A stretch of 64,000 nt of DNA from Agroathelia rolfsii (lineage: Eukaryota > Basidiomycota > Agaricomycetes > Amylocorticiales > Amylocorticiaceae): positions 4,402,001 to 4,466,000 of the forward strand of contig JABRWF010000002.1 of the NCBI GenBank assembly GCA_018343915.1. Reading direction: 5' to 3'. Below, piece after piece: positions 24,881 to 38,050 of the stretch (positions are counted from its first letter, which is position 1; each line of letters begins with the position of its first letter). The translations under genes were made by a program, and so were the position numbers. The notes beneath the pieces were generated by a model. The model saw only the letters and a program-made list of their open reading frames with translations. It ran no database searches and was not told the DNA's origin.

Positions 24881-25808
24881 AGAGCCTTGCCCCAGTTATC
24901 TCGGCTGCTGTGGGCGGCCTTGTTTTGATGACATGGCGGAGGTGCTGGTCAATCTTGCTGTACACCCTGTGTGCTCACAGCCCAGAGACGCCCCTATCAC
25001 CGCTGTTGCCTGGGTAAGAATCCAAGAGATCAAATAAGACCAGACTCTAGAGAGACTACAATAACCTGAGACCATGGTTGGGAGAGTAGAAAACTGGAGA
25101 GGAACCATCCAAGCAAGAGCGCATCATGATAACAAACAAGAAATTCGGCAAGGAGAATGACAATAAGACATAAAAGAGTAAACTTTGGAAGAGAATGAGC
25201 GAGGGTGTCAATGAGGTTGTAGCAATAGACAGTATATGTAGTTTAAGGTCAAGTGCCACAGTTTGTATTCGCAGCGGTTCACTTGACTTCCTGACTGTAT
25301 TGTTCGAAATCGGCAATATTCGCTTCACCAATTCTGCGACTGCAGATTTTATGGCAACATAGTTTGACTAATGGAAGACTAAAGTCTGATATTTGTCGAT
25401 TTTGCTTTTCACTGAGGATCACAATTCAAGCCATTAAAGTCTCGCAAATACTTTGAACTTTTGAGAAATTGTAAATACTCAACAGGTGATTTTCCTAGCT
25501 ACTCTAACATGAAAAATAAGCGTAAATCAGCTGCATGAGTCCAAAACTATCTTATTTTTGACCGAAAACAGCCAGGATTCGGCAAAATAGACTCTCGCAT
25601 TACTCCACACTTCCCTTATTGTCTGAATCTACCCCTTAGCCATTTACACCGTAGTTTGTCTTCAGTACATGATGCGGTATACAAACGTATTAACAAAAAA
25701 AAAACTCTCGCATTACTTAAACTAATGCCAGTGGATTCGATTAGGTCATCCGGACTCCGCTGTTTACGGAGCACACGAAGTTTAAAGAATTCCAAGTCCG
25801 AGCATCTC

Positions 25809-25817
25809 TATTTAAAT
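25809..25817 (+). promoter_or_regulatory. TATA-like box for FunK1 copy B
   Basis: TATTTAAAT ends 58 bp upstream of the proposed ATG at 25875. It favours that start over the upstream in-frame ATG at 25656, which would put this box inside the coding region. Confidence 0.5.
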
Positions 25818-25874
25818 CTCCGATCATTACTTGCGACTATTACACTCTATCTTCCATTGCCACTCCTTCTAACG

Positions 25875-28495
25875 ATGTCCTTCTCTACACCTATAACACA
25901 GCGTAGTTCTACCAGCACATCTGTTGCAGGCACACAGGAAAGCGATTATGTCAAGTCTTCGCGTCAGGACAATCTCAAGGATATGTTGAAGGAAGATCTG
26001 GCCCGTGCCCAGTGGGAGCTCGCAGCGCCACATTTAGCAAGGGCCTTGTCATTCAAGACTCTCAAGGAAAATGCAGAGCCCATTCAAGAGTTCGACCATA
26101 TTTCGAGATACAATGTCCTGATTGACAACGCTTTGGACAGTGTGCTTCTCCAAGCATCTGAGATGTTGACCGTCCCGACCATTAAAGATATCAGCAAGAC
26201 CAAAGGACATCCCAAGCCTGGGCCAGACCCTAAGCCCGAAGTAGAAACCAAGCGAGAGAAGAAACCTACGAACGAGCGAGAACACTACGAATACCTTACA
26301 AAATTCCTGAACGAATGTCTGGAGCTATGTCGTAGATTCTTTCCTCATCTTATGGGCGAATACTATCAGAAGTTGGTTTTCGGAGTGTACGACCGACCGA
26401 CCATGGATGGTATCTCGGACGCTTCCCCTTTGAGGCCAGACCTTGTGGGAGCTAATGGACCCTTCCCTAAGGGCAGACTATGGTGGGCCGATGAGAAGCC
26501 AGGGCTTGATCGGACTGTTCTCATTCCTTTGGAAGTCAAGAAGATGTCTCCTGATCTCATTGCTCAAGCTGCGACATACGGGAGAGCTTTGTTCAGCGTC
26601 GCACCGTTCAGGCAGTTTGCGCTAGCTCTCGGATACGACCATGAGAAGCAACAGCTCTACTTTCTGGTGTTTCATTGCGGTGGGGTGACTATATCCGAGG
26701 CACTTTCTGTGCAGGATGCTTCTGGCAGGAAAGAAATCTTGCGTCTCTTCCTTTCCATCCTGACGTGGAAAACGTCGGGCGACGCTGGGTTTGCGGAATG
26801 GTTTGGGCGTCTGGGTCTGTTCATTCCTCGTTACCCAGGTGATACAGAAGGTGTTTTCCTCCATGTAATGCAAATGCTGTTCAAGAAAGACTCCCCGGTT
26901 GGACGTAGCCCATCTGTTATACGCTGCATGGCCCCAAACAACGAATCTCCACCTTCGTCTCTCGTTCCAGTTGTCAACACTTCTGGATTAGTGAAGTATG
27001 TACCTTTGGCTGACGATCCTCGAACTTCGTCTCAAGCCCGTGCTGATCATATGGGCGAGCCGGGATCGGCCGTTGGCGAAAGTAGTGCTCACCCTTCATC
27101 GAGCTCGAGTCGGAAGAGGCCGTTGGAGCACAACGCGAAGCCTGAGATGACAAAGAAAACCAGGTTGGAGGCAAACGAGGCTCGTTTCGAACGTGAGCCC
27201 TATTAGTAATCTAATCGGCAGGAGCTATTTACTTATTTATATTTTCAAGCCATTGTGCTGCGGAGGGGTGGAGGCCAGCCAGTGTATGTTCCACAAAAGA
27301 TCGAAGCAGAATACACATCCTGCAATATACCAACGGATAAAGCTCTTGATCTTGTTCTGAAGATGCTGTGGCTGCCGGTTGGCTCTGGCAACGTCGAAAG
27401 CAAGCTACTCAAGGCTTGTGGCGGGATGTTCGGAGTGGTCGAACATTACTATTCTTGTGCGCTATCTCACAAGCCCGGAGTTCTTTCCACAAATCATCTA
27501 TTTTTACCTGACGAGGCGAAACCGCTTGGCAAAACGGAAGGAAGGGAGAAAGATCGTCGTGTGCTCTGGCTTCTCGCGTTGAACTTCGCCGGAGAATCGC
27601 TGGTGAAAGCTAGCACGCCGAAGATGCTCATCACGAGTATTATGCATGCTATCCTTGGTAAAGGTCATACGCATTTTTTTGTTAACATGCCCTCATGTGT
27701 CAGTAGGGTATCGGAACATACTCTTCAATGGGTATCAACATCGAGACATCAGCATCGGCAATGTACTTTTCCGCGAGAAGCCTGTGAAGAAGAACCTGCC
27801 CCATGACCTTGAAGATACAAAGGCGCCGGATGCAATCCGCGAGCTTGTTGCGAAACTCGGGATCAGCGATGAGTGTAATGGGTGTGTCATTGATGGCGAC
27901 CTTGCCATTCGTCTGACGAGTTACTTCACGGAAGAACGTAAAACAGGTCGATCCGTAAGTCATTAGGTTATTTCTTCTCATGTTCTGGAATTTGCATTAA
28001 GCTACCAGTTTGAAGGGCACGAAAGAGTTCATGTCCCAAGATCTACTGGAATCCATGATCAACGAGCAACACTTCCTTCAATCGCCGATGGATGACTTTT
28101 TTTCATTTTACTTCGTGTTTCAATGGGCTGCCGTCTTCAATAACCATGAACTCCCTGATCCTCGGCGCAACATACCTAAATATCTCTTGGGCGTCAGGAA
28201 AAAATTACTCGAGGATGGAGATGGAAGGGCCTCAGTGGCTTCGACGATTCAGAACATGCATAAATATCTCGAACCAGAGATGTATGGCCATTTTTTGTCC
28301 AAATGTGGACCATTTCTGAGCGACTGGTATGGCCATTTATTTGATAAACGCCACCAATGGAGGCCGCGATTGAAGGGCTCGCAGTCGTTGGCAAATCCGA
28401 CTCAGGAGTATACGAGAATGTTTGAGGAACTCACAGACGAACTTGTTCTAGATGCCTTAAAACTCTTTGATAAACATTTGTCTTCTCTGTCTTAG
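25875..28495 (+). CDS. FunK1 fungal protein kinase, copy B (apparently intact)
   Basis: Same family and architecture as copy A on the other arm, but open throughout once spliced. Start MSFSTPITQRSS. The N-terminal FunK1 domain includes LKDMLKEDLARAQWELAAPH and SPDLIAQAATYGRALFSVA. The linker is rich in Ser, with SRKRPLEHN and KKTRLEAN. An intron starting GTGAGC near 27191 leads to GGGQPVYVPQKIEAEY and KASTPKMLITSIMHAILG, then an intron, GYQHRDISIGNVLF (catalytic Asp and downstream Asn present), CNGCVIDGDLAIRL, an intron, and GTKEFMSQDLLESM with PMDDFFSFYFVFQWA, ending FDKHLSSLS-TAG. The last intron fits in phase 0 as RS|GTKEF using GTAAGT...GAAG. About 800 residues. The glycine-rich loop is not classical, as is usual for this family. 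The N-terminal half is almost identical to copy A, the C-terminal part roughly 60-85% identical by eye. Confidence 0.88.
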
Positions 28496-28826
28496 GTCAC
28501 AGTTATACTCCAAGTAAACAGACGGGCTTTGTTCTTTTTTTTTTTTACCGGACTTGCGCATGACCTTAGAGAATAAATTAGATAAACATACACGGGCATT
28601 AAATATTTCTATTTCAATGCTTAGCGCTTGTGTCCAAAAGTGCCGGACACGGCTATCGTGACAATATCCGCCAGCATATATGAATTTGCACAAATGTCTT
28701 CCCGATGAACGTCTGCCGCTTACAAGTGGGCAAATGAGTAAATGTCCATGTCTGATAAAATCATTGCGTCGTTCGTCTGTTATATCTACATAGCCACATA
28801 CATAATTTCCTCATCTATACATGCCT
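28496..28826 (+). other. Short intergenic gap between convergent genes
   Basis: About 330 bp between the 3' ends of FunK1 copy B and the helicase. AT-rich with a T10 run. No feature is seen beyond probable 3' untranslated sequence of both genes. Confidence 0.5.
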
Positions 28827-31408
<2,582 letters not shown>

Positions 31409-32735
31409 AGTTGGGGCAGATGGAAAATTATTTCAGTTGCGGAGACAGGCGAAGGCGAAATTGTGATTGAGTTGCTTATGTCATCTTACTCAGAAGTAAA
31501 CAGATGTAAACGAGGGCAATTATGTAGTTCCGAGTCTGTCAACAGTTTAACTTTTCTCTTTACTTCCTCAGTGCGGTGCTGCTGAGCGTCGTGTTGGCCT
31601 CACTAGGGATCCATAAAGCAGCGGCACACAGAAAATTGCTGGAAAACATAGCTACGAAGCCTGTCCGAATAAGTCCTGTGTCTCACTACCCTACATGACT
31701 TGGTCAGTCAAAATCGTGAAGTCTCTCACTGAGTTGGGTACGGGTCGATACCGTTACGCCCATACTCCAGTATCTACCACATCAGTGCTCGCTTCAAATC
31801 TTTAATACCGGGACAGAGATAACCTCATTAGCACTCGGATATCTCCATTTCACGGAGGTGCCCACACCGTGTTGCCGCTGGCTTTCTTGGTTTGAACTCT
31901 GTGGTCTATGTATTCAGATGATGCATATTTTTTTTCTCTTGCGTATCAGTCTCCGGATGCTTTTAAGTACTCTTGTCTTCCCATCTGGCCCTGATATCTA
32001 CATGATCTTTTCCCCATATGAAAGGTGACGAGCCCTACTAAATACCAGTCAAGGGTCAATACATAATACACATGCGTCTAGTCCAGCGAATTCTCTCCTG
32101 TTACTAGCTGTAATAGAACACCAATTACGGAATATATGACGCAGTACTGGTGGATTTATTATGCGTTCGATCCCAGACGGTTGGCTTATCTTTCTATCAA
32201 GTTGATTTACTGATGCTGAATACTTGGATGCTGTTTCAAAGCGAAATGGTCTTTCGGCTCCAGCATGACTTTTACATCGTTGTGCTTTCCGTTGTTGATT
32301 TTACCTCTGGCTAGTCGCGGGGTCGTGATCCATTATCCGGAGCCAGTGAAAATGCGGTACACTTTACGGAAGCATCTGAGTACCAAGTCTTGAGTGACGT
32401 CGTGACCTACCGAGTCTACTCGGGTGAGGTAGACGCATCTACGTTTGAACTTTCATTTGCATTTACTGTCGGAACAAGGGGCAATACTTAAATCGTCAGT
32501 TTCCGCTCATCTCTACTTTATCTGAGCTATAACGATTGGATTATGGTTCGAGGGCCGAACATAATGTATGGCTCGCGCCCAAGGGCTTCTGTGTCAGCCT
32601 CAGGCCAACCATGCATATAATCGATCTCGCCCTTCTCCCCCTGCTTTTTCATCGCCCATCATCGTCCTATCGCGTCTGCATCCTCCCGGAAAGCGTCTGT
32701 GATATCCAATCCTTTACACTTGAACATCATACAAT
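31409..32735 (+). other. Divergent intergenic region (helicase / kinase)
   Basis: About 1.3 kb between two divergently transcribed genes, so it should contain both promoters. I found no convincing TATA box, conserved ORF or repeat. Small open frames (31301-31585, 32536-32820) are shadows of the first exons or lack motifs. Confidence 0.5.
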
Positions 32736-35700
32736 ATGCTACCCACTAGCAACTGCAACGTTCTTTACCCCACTATCGCGCTTCACGGCCCCGTCAGCAA
32801 GCTTGCCGCCGCCGAGGTAAGTGCCAGCGGCTCTTCTCAAGTGGTTTTTGTTTCATTTTATCTTTATCTTCATTCTCTTGAAGCAGGGTGCCCTTTTGAA
32901 CACCACTAAGGTATTTCTCGTCACTTCTATCCGTCCCAAAACCTCACTCACCCTGCTTTCAGAGCATCCCCTCTCCCATTGCGGCTGACCTGCCCATTAA
33001 CCATCGCCTCCTGTCACTTTTCCGACTTCACAAGAAGCTTGGTAAAGGCGCCTATGGTCTTGTCTGGGAGGCCACTTTCGTTCCCACCGGGCAGAAGTTT
33101 GCAATCAAGAAAGCCTGTCTCAACGGCAAGAATGACCTCGATTTTCAACAGGAGTCCCTCATGCTCCAGGAGCTCGCCAGTATCGAAGGCACTCTGCGCT
33201 TACATCTGGCTGTTCATGATGCCAACGCAGCCTACTTTGTCACCGATCTTCACTCCGGCGGCAGCTTCTGGCACTTCCTAGCCTATCACGGACTTACCTA
33301 TCTCGAGCGCGAACAAGCTATGTTTTACTTCCAACAACTCATTCGAATTGTCACCGATATGCACATGGATGGCTTTATTCACGGCGACATCAAGCTCGAC
33401 AACCTCCTGGTTGACGATAATGGCAACGTCGTCCTCGGGGACATGGGAATGGTCCATGAGTTCGAGATCCCCGAATCGTGGTCGAGCCTCACACCCCTCT
33501 CCCGCCTGTCAGCTATTTCATCCCTTTGTCCTTTCACCAACATTCAGGGCACCCCCAACTACATGGCACCCGAAGTGTGGGATACGCTGGTGGATCGAGG
33601 CTATGGGCCAGCTGTGGACTTCTGGGCCGCTGTCGTTTGCTACTTCATCATGCGAACGGGTCGTGTGAGTAGTTATAACGTATCTCCCAATTGATAGCAT
33701 TATAATTGAAGTGGGTGCGTAGGATAATCTCTGGGCTCATTATTTAGAAGAACCTTTCCCCAATATCGAAGAGTTAGCTCGCCGTATCATTGAGGAAGAT
33801 ATCCGTATCTATCCTGAAGACGAGCTTAGCCCGATTGAAGTGGACTTCTTCACTCAGGTTGGCGCTTTTTGTTTGATTTTTCAATTCAAAGATACTGAAA
33901 AAGAATCCTAGGCGCTCAAGAGGAACCCTCAGGAGCGTCTGAGTCCACAACAGCTTATTGAGCACCCCCTCTTTTCGCTATTTGGAAGGTACTTCGATTG
34001 ATTTGCCTTGTTATTCTATCTTCTAATGAATTCTTTACTCATCAGGGATTGGGACGATCTGGGAGAACCGCCTTTGAAGCCTACGTCTCGCCCGCCCCCT
34101 CCTGGACTAGGTGTCGATGCGGCAGATATCTTCGAGCTCACGGACCCTGCCTCCGATAGCCTCCTTGCACGTGCAAACTTCAACTGGGCTGCGGATGACT
34201 TTAAAGCCATGATCAAGCGTTTCCTCGATCCCACTCTTCAGTTCTCTCCCTCTGAAGAGTTCTTCAGTCTCTCCCTGTCCACTTTCAGCCCTCGGATCCC
34301 CGTTGCTGACGACTCCGACCGCACACTTCTTCCTACTGCAGCAAAGGAGGTGTTCAACTCCTCCAACCCAATGGCGAATCCAGTCAAGTCAACTGTCTCA
34401 CCTGCTCCCGTCTTCGTTACCAGCTTCACGCATTCTACGCCTGCCACCAAGAAAAACCCCGAGAATAGGCTGAAGAGGGCTAGGAAACCGGTTCCGCCTC
34501 TGCTTCCCTCGGCGGCACTTACTTCCTCTTTGAACAAGAAAGCTCCAGTGACGAAGCCGAAAGCGAAGACGGCCAGAAAGCCGGTGCCGGCCATGCTCTC
34601 AGAGGCACTGCTTTTCCCACTTGTCGATATCAAGAACGCGGAGCCCAAGCCAAAGAGGGCTAGGAAGCCGGTGCCTCAGCTCACCTTGTCCTCCAAGACA
34701 TCGGCTTCCCCGCCTGGTGCGCTGCTCGTTGGAGCGAGTCAGGTTATTAACAAACCTCAGGGCGACGACGTAACAAGAGTTAGCCTTCGTGTTGTTGTGA
34801 CCGAGGGGCCGAGTACGGTTGAAGTAACTCCTCGCCCAATCCCGAAGCCTTTGATCCCCGAGATGACCTCCCCCTCGTCCTCGGCGACGACAAAGTCCCC
34901 GCAATATTCTCTGGTTCCGCTTCGAGGGAATAATGACAAGAATTCTGAGGACAAGCCTATCATGATGACTCGTAATTCCAAGGTACCTCTCCTCAATGCC
35001 AGGTCACCGCTACGACCTGTAGCGATGAACGGCACTCGCATTCCTCGTCCTGTCGCCTCTCCTTTGCGTTTGCCCCAGATCCCGGCCGGCAAGTCAACTG
35101 TTGCCTTCAAAGCTTGCAGAGCAAAAGAGAACACGAAGCTCCTCCCAGCTTCAACGGCAACTCGGATTCTCGCGTCTCCTCGCCAATCACCAAAGTCGCC
35201 CATGCTTAACACCAGGCTCCCCTTGCGACCTGCGATGGACAATCCTCGTGTTGGTCCTGGTAAAGTTGCACCATTGCGCCGCCCTCTCCCAAGCTCGGCT
35301 AGCAAGCAGGCCGGCAATGCTTGCCTACCCTCGCCGACTAAGAAGGAGGTGGATGCTTCATCAACAGCCAAGACGGCAGCAGCCCTTTCTCCCAGGTCGT
35401 CGCCTCTGCCTAAGTCGCCGATCACCCAAGGCGCAACTAGGTATGCATTGCGGCCACTCGCAGATAAGCGCCAAATGCATCATCGTCCATCACCGAGCTC
35501 GCCTAGCAAGAAAATCCGCCCGCCCAAGGGAAAAGAAAATAAGGCATGCTGACTGCATCTACTCTACTAGCTCATATTCACCATTCATCCCTTTAGGTGC
35601 CTCTCCCGATTGCTAGGCTACCTCGACGACCTCCTGTGATGAATAATCCCCCTCCGAAGGCGAAGATCCATCAACAGCCTGCTGCCGTACTCTTGCCCTT

Positions 35701-36688
35701 GTGTTCACCGTCAAGCTCGGCTAGCAAGCAGACTGTCATTTCTTGCACGATGGCAATTAAAGAGAATGCAAATAAGGTCACATCTGTGCCAGTGACGAAG
35801 ATGACTCCGGTTAAGACCAATCTTTCCATTCAGTCGCCAACCACTAAGCTACCTCTCCCTCGTGCCAAGCTCCCATTCCTCCACCTTCCTCTTGCTAATG
35901 CTAGGCCCAAGAAGCATCAACAACGCAGTGCCACCCATGTTTTTATCACGGCCGTCCCGCTCAAGAGCTTAAAGTGCCCAGACGTCTCGGGGAACCGTCC
36001 TGCTCCTGTTCCTGCCCTTGGTGTTGTCCATCCTGCCGTTACTCACGACTACTCTCGCTCTAACTTTATCAAATCCATTATTGGAGGCGGGAAAAGGTGT
36101 CCGACAGATCATGCGGTACTATCAACACCAACGTGCACCGCTGCTTCTTCTGCAAGGGTTCAAACTTTTGAGACGAACAACGCTCCATTGTCAGTGGGTA
36201 GTAATAGCAAAAGTCCATCTATCACTATCGCTATCATATTCCATTGCTTGTCCCCTCCTGTCGACGAGGCGCATGTGGCGGCACCTTCCAACATCACCTC
36301 ATCTCCGCCTCCGTTCCCATCCCCATCCCCACCCTCTTCCAGAGAAAAGCTTAAGCAAGACTGCAGCACAGCATCCACGAGACTTCCGCGCATATCAGCT
36401 CGTGAACGTACCACTGATACTATCGCTGCTTCCACAACCAATTACAAGGATGATTATCTTTTCATGCCTGTACTGCAGGAAACACATTTCCTAGGTCTTG
36501 CTATCAGTGGAATACCGGCACTTTTCAAGCCCACTACCAAGCTTGCTCGCGCGATTATTGGGGACTCCGGGAATGGTGGTTGTTATCAACTACAAACCAC
36601 GAAAGAAGATATCAAATACAACAAAAGGTTCCGGCGAGGGGATAACATGAAGAAAAACGCAATGTTGCCCACAGTGGGCGTAATCTGA
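32736..36688 (+). CDS. Protein kinase with very long basic, proline-rich tail
   Basis: Ser/Thr-kinase-like catalytic domain. It starts MLPTSNCNVLYPT. A 24-nt microexon (32887-32910) encodes GALLNTTK. Then come LHKKLGKGAYGLVWEA (Gly-rich loop), FAIKKA (Lys), FIHGDIKLDNLLVDDNG (catalytic loop, HGD replacing HRD), VVLGDMGMVHEF (DMG replacing DFG), GTPNYMAPEVWD (activation-segment end) and ALKRNPQERLSPQQLIEHPLF (subdomain XI). About 850 residues of low-complexity Pro/Ser/Lys/Arg follow, with three RKPVP repeats and several LRPxxMN and SSASKQ repeats. The final exon (35597-36688, ending IGGGKR...TVGVI-TGA) is reached only through a GC-donor intron (35544-35596). Without it the protein stops at KENKAC (35552). 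The catalytic Asp, metal Asp and Lys are retained, so activity is plausible. Substrate unknown. Confidence 0.82.
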
Positions 36689-38050
36689 TACTGCTTCGGG
36701 CATTGCGAGTATCTTTTTCCCTCTCTTACTCTTTCCTGTCTTTTGTTTTCTCTTCTTCCATTTTTTTGTTTGATTTTTTCTATCCGTTGGTTGCGTTTTG
36801 GATTTCGGATGGATCTTTTCACGGTCGCCTTCGCACACGAGGATTGATACTGCGAGCGCTTTTCTTCTCCCTCCTCCCTCCCTCCTTCCCTCATCTTTCA
36901 TGCGATGCTGATAACGATCGACATCGCAATATTTTAATACCTACGATTTTTCCCCTTTTCAATTCTGCTTACTTTCCATTTTTTCATCTTATCTCGTCAT
37001 CACTCCCCTTCCCTTCAACTTCATGTCGACTTTCTTTCTTTCTTTTCTCTTTCTCTTTCTTTCCTCCTTCCGTTTTTCTCGGGATGATAGTTTCTGGTGT
37101 ATATAATACGAGAAAGACAATAATATGAAAGGCTTAAAAAGTATAGAAAAACCCTTGGATCCGTTATTGGAAAACGTTTGAATAATTAGGAGATCTCTCG
37201 CAAATAATGGGACTCCTTCCATATACCGACACACATGACATTCAGGAAGTATGAAGTAGTATTATTTCACTGAATGTAAAAAGGCCGTACCAACTAGTAC
37301 AAATTTCTTTGGTTACTTTACAAGGTTGTGTCATATTTCCATGAAAGATTTTGTTGACCTCCATGCTCGTGTTTACAGACTCAAACATCTCTCATCAATC
37401 CTTATTACCAGTCGCAAGCAACAATTTATCGTATATGGTGAAACAAACTAGCAGCTACCCGTGCTTCACACGGACCAGGATGGGTAAATACCAGTGTTGT
37501 CAATAGTGTAAGTGAAGAATCAAATCTTGACTAGGATTAGTGTTTTGCATGAGACAGTTGTAAATCACAAACAATATAAAAACATAGTCTCCTTCCTGCA
37601 GCAAAAAGGTATATCATGAGGGATATAATCTACTGCTGCTAACCCCGACACCCTAGTAACTTAAACTATGAGCCGTGCTGGCTACTAGTACATCATGCGG
37701 TACACAAACGTAATAATAAAATGATTAGATGTGCGTTGGCACGGAGATAAATCACATCATGATCCATTAGATCCTCCCACCTTGTTCGCGCTAGAGTCTC
37801 TGTAAGTCTATCCACATGTATTGCGTATTCTTCATCACTATCACAAAATAAACAGATTGATGACTCGGATGACTAAGAGAGATCAGGAGCATCACAATAT
37901 CTTATCAAAGTGGATATATGCACATGATCTGGTCAAGCAGGTATATTAAATTGCAGAATTTGTACTCATTACTATCTCTCCCTCCTTGTCCATCTTCTGC
38001 TTATACCAGTACCAGTATCTATCCCAAGCCGACTTGAATATCGTATTGAT
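36689..38050 (+). other. Intergenic, CT-rich then AT-rich
   Basis: The first 400 bp is a CT-rich probable 3' UTR of the kinase, followed by AT-rich DNA. Near 37684-37720 a ~30-bp stretch (TACATCATGCGGTACACAAA) resembles a sequence upstream of both FunK1 copies. No gene seen. Confidence 0.45.

Larger units (their letters stand above)
24930..28495 (+). repeat. Right arm of ~3.5-kb inverted duplication
   Basis: Inverted counterpart of 13020-16550. The inner edge at 24930 is abrupt, and homology ends at the kinase stop codon on the outer side. The inner ~1.7 kb shows only scattered substitutions, while the outer ~1.8 kb is much more diverged. Confidence 0.9.

Noticed and set aside
25656..25874. 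Upstream ATG extending FunK1 by 73 residues (MSSVHDAVYKR)
   Set aside because: A TATTTAAAT box lies inside this stretch at suitable distance from the next ATG, and the extra residues do not look like the family's N-terminus.
35441..35596. Alternative GT donor (AG|GTATGC) for the last kinase intron
   Set aside because: It fits consensus, but the join shifts the frame and stops within about 17 codons, whereas the GC donor opens 363 residues.
36590..36901. Lys/Arg/Glu-rich antisense frames at the kinase 3' end
   Set aside because: They are the complement of a CT-rich 3' UTR.
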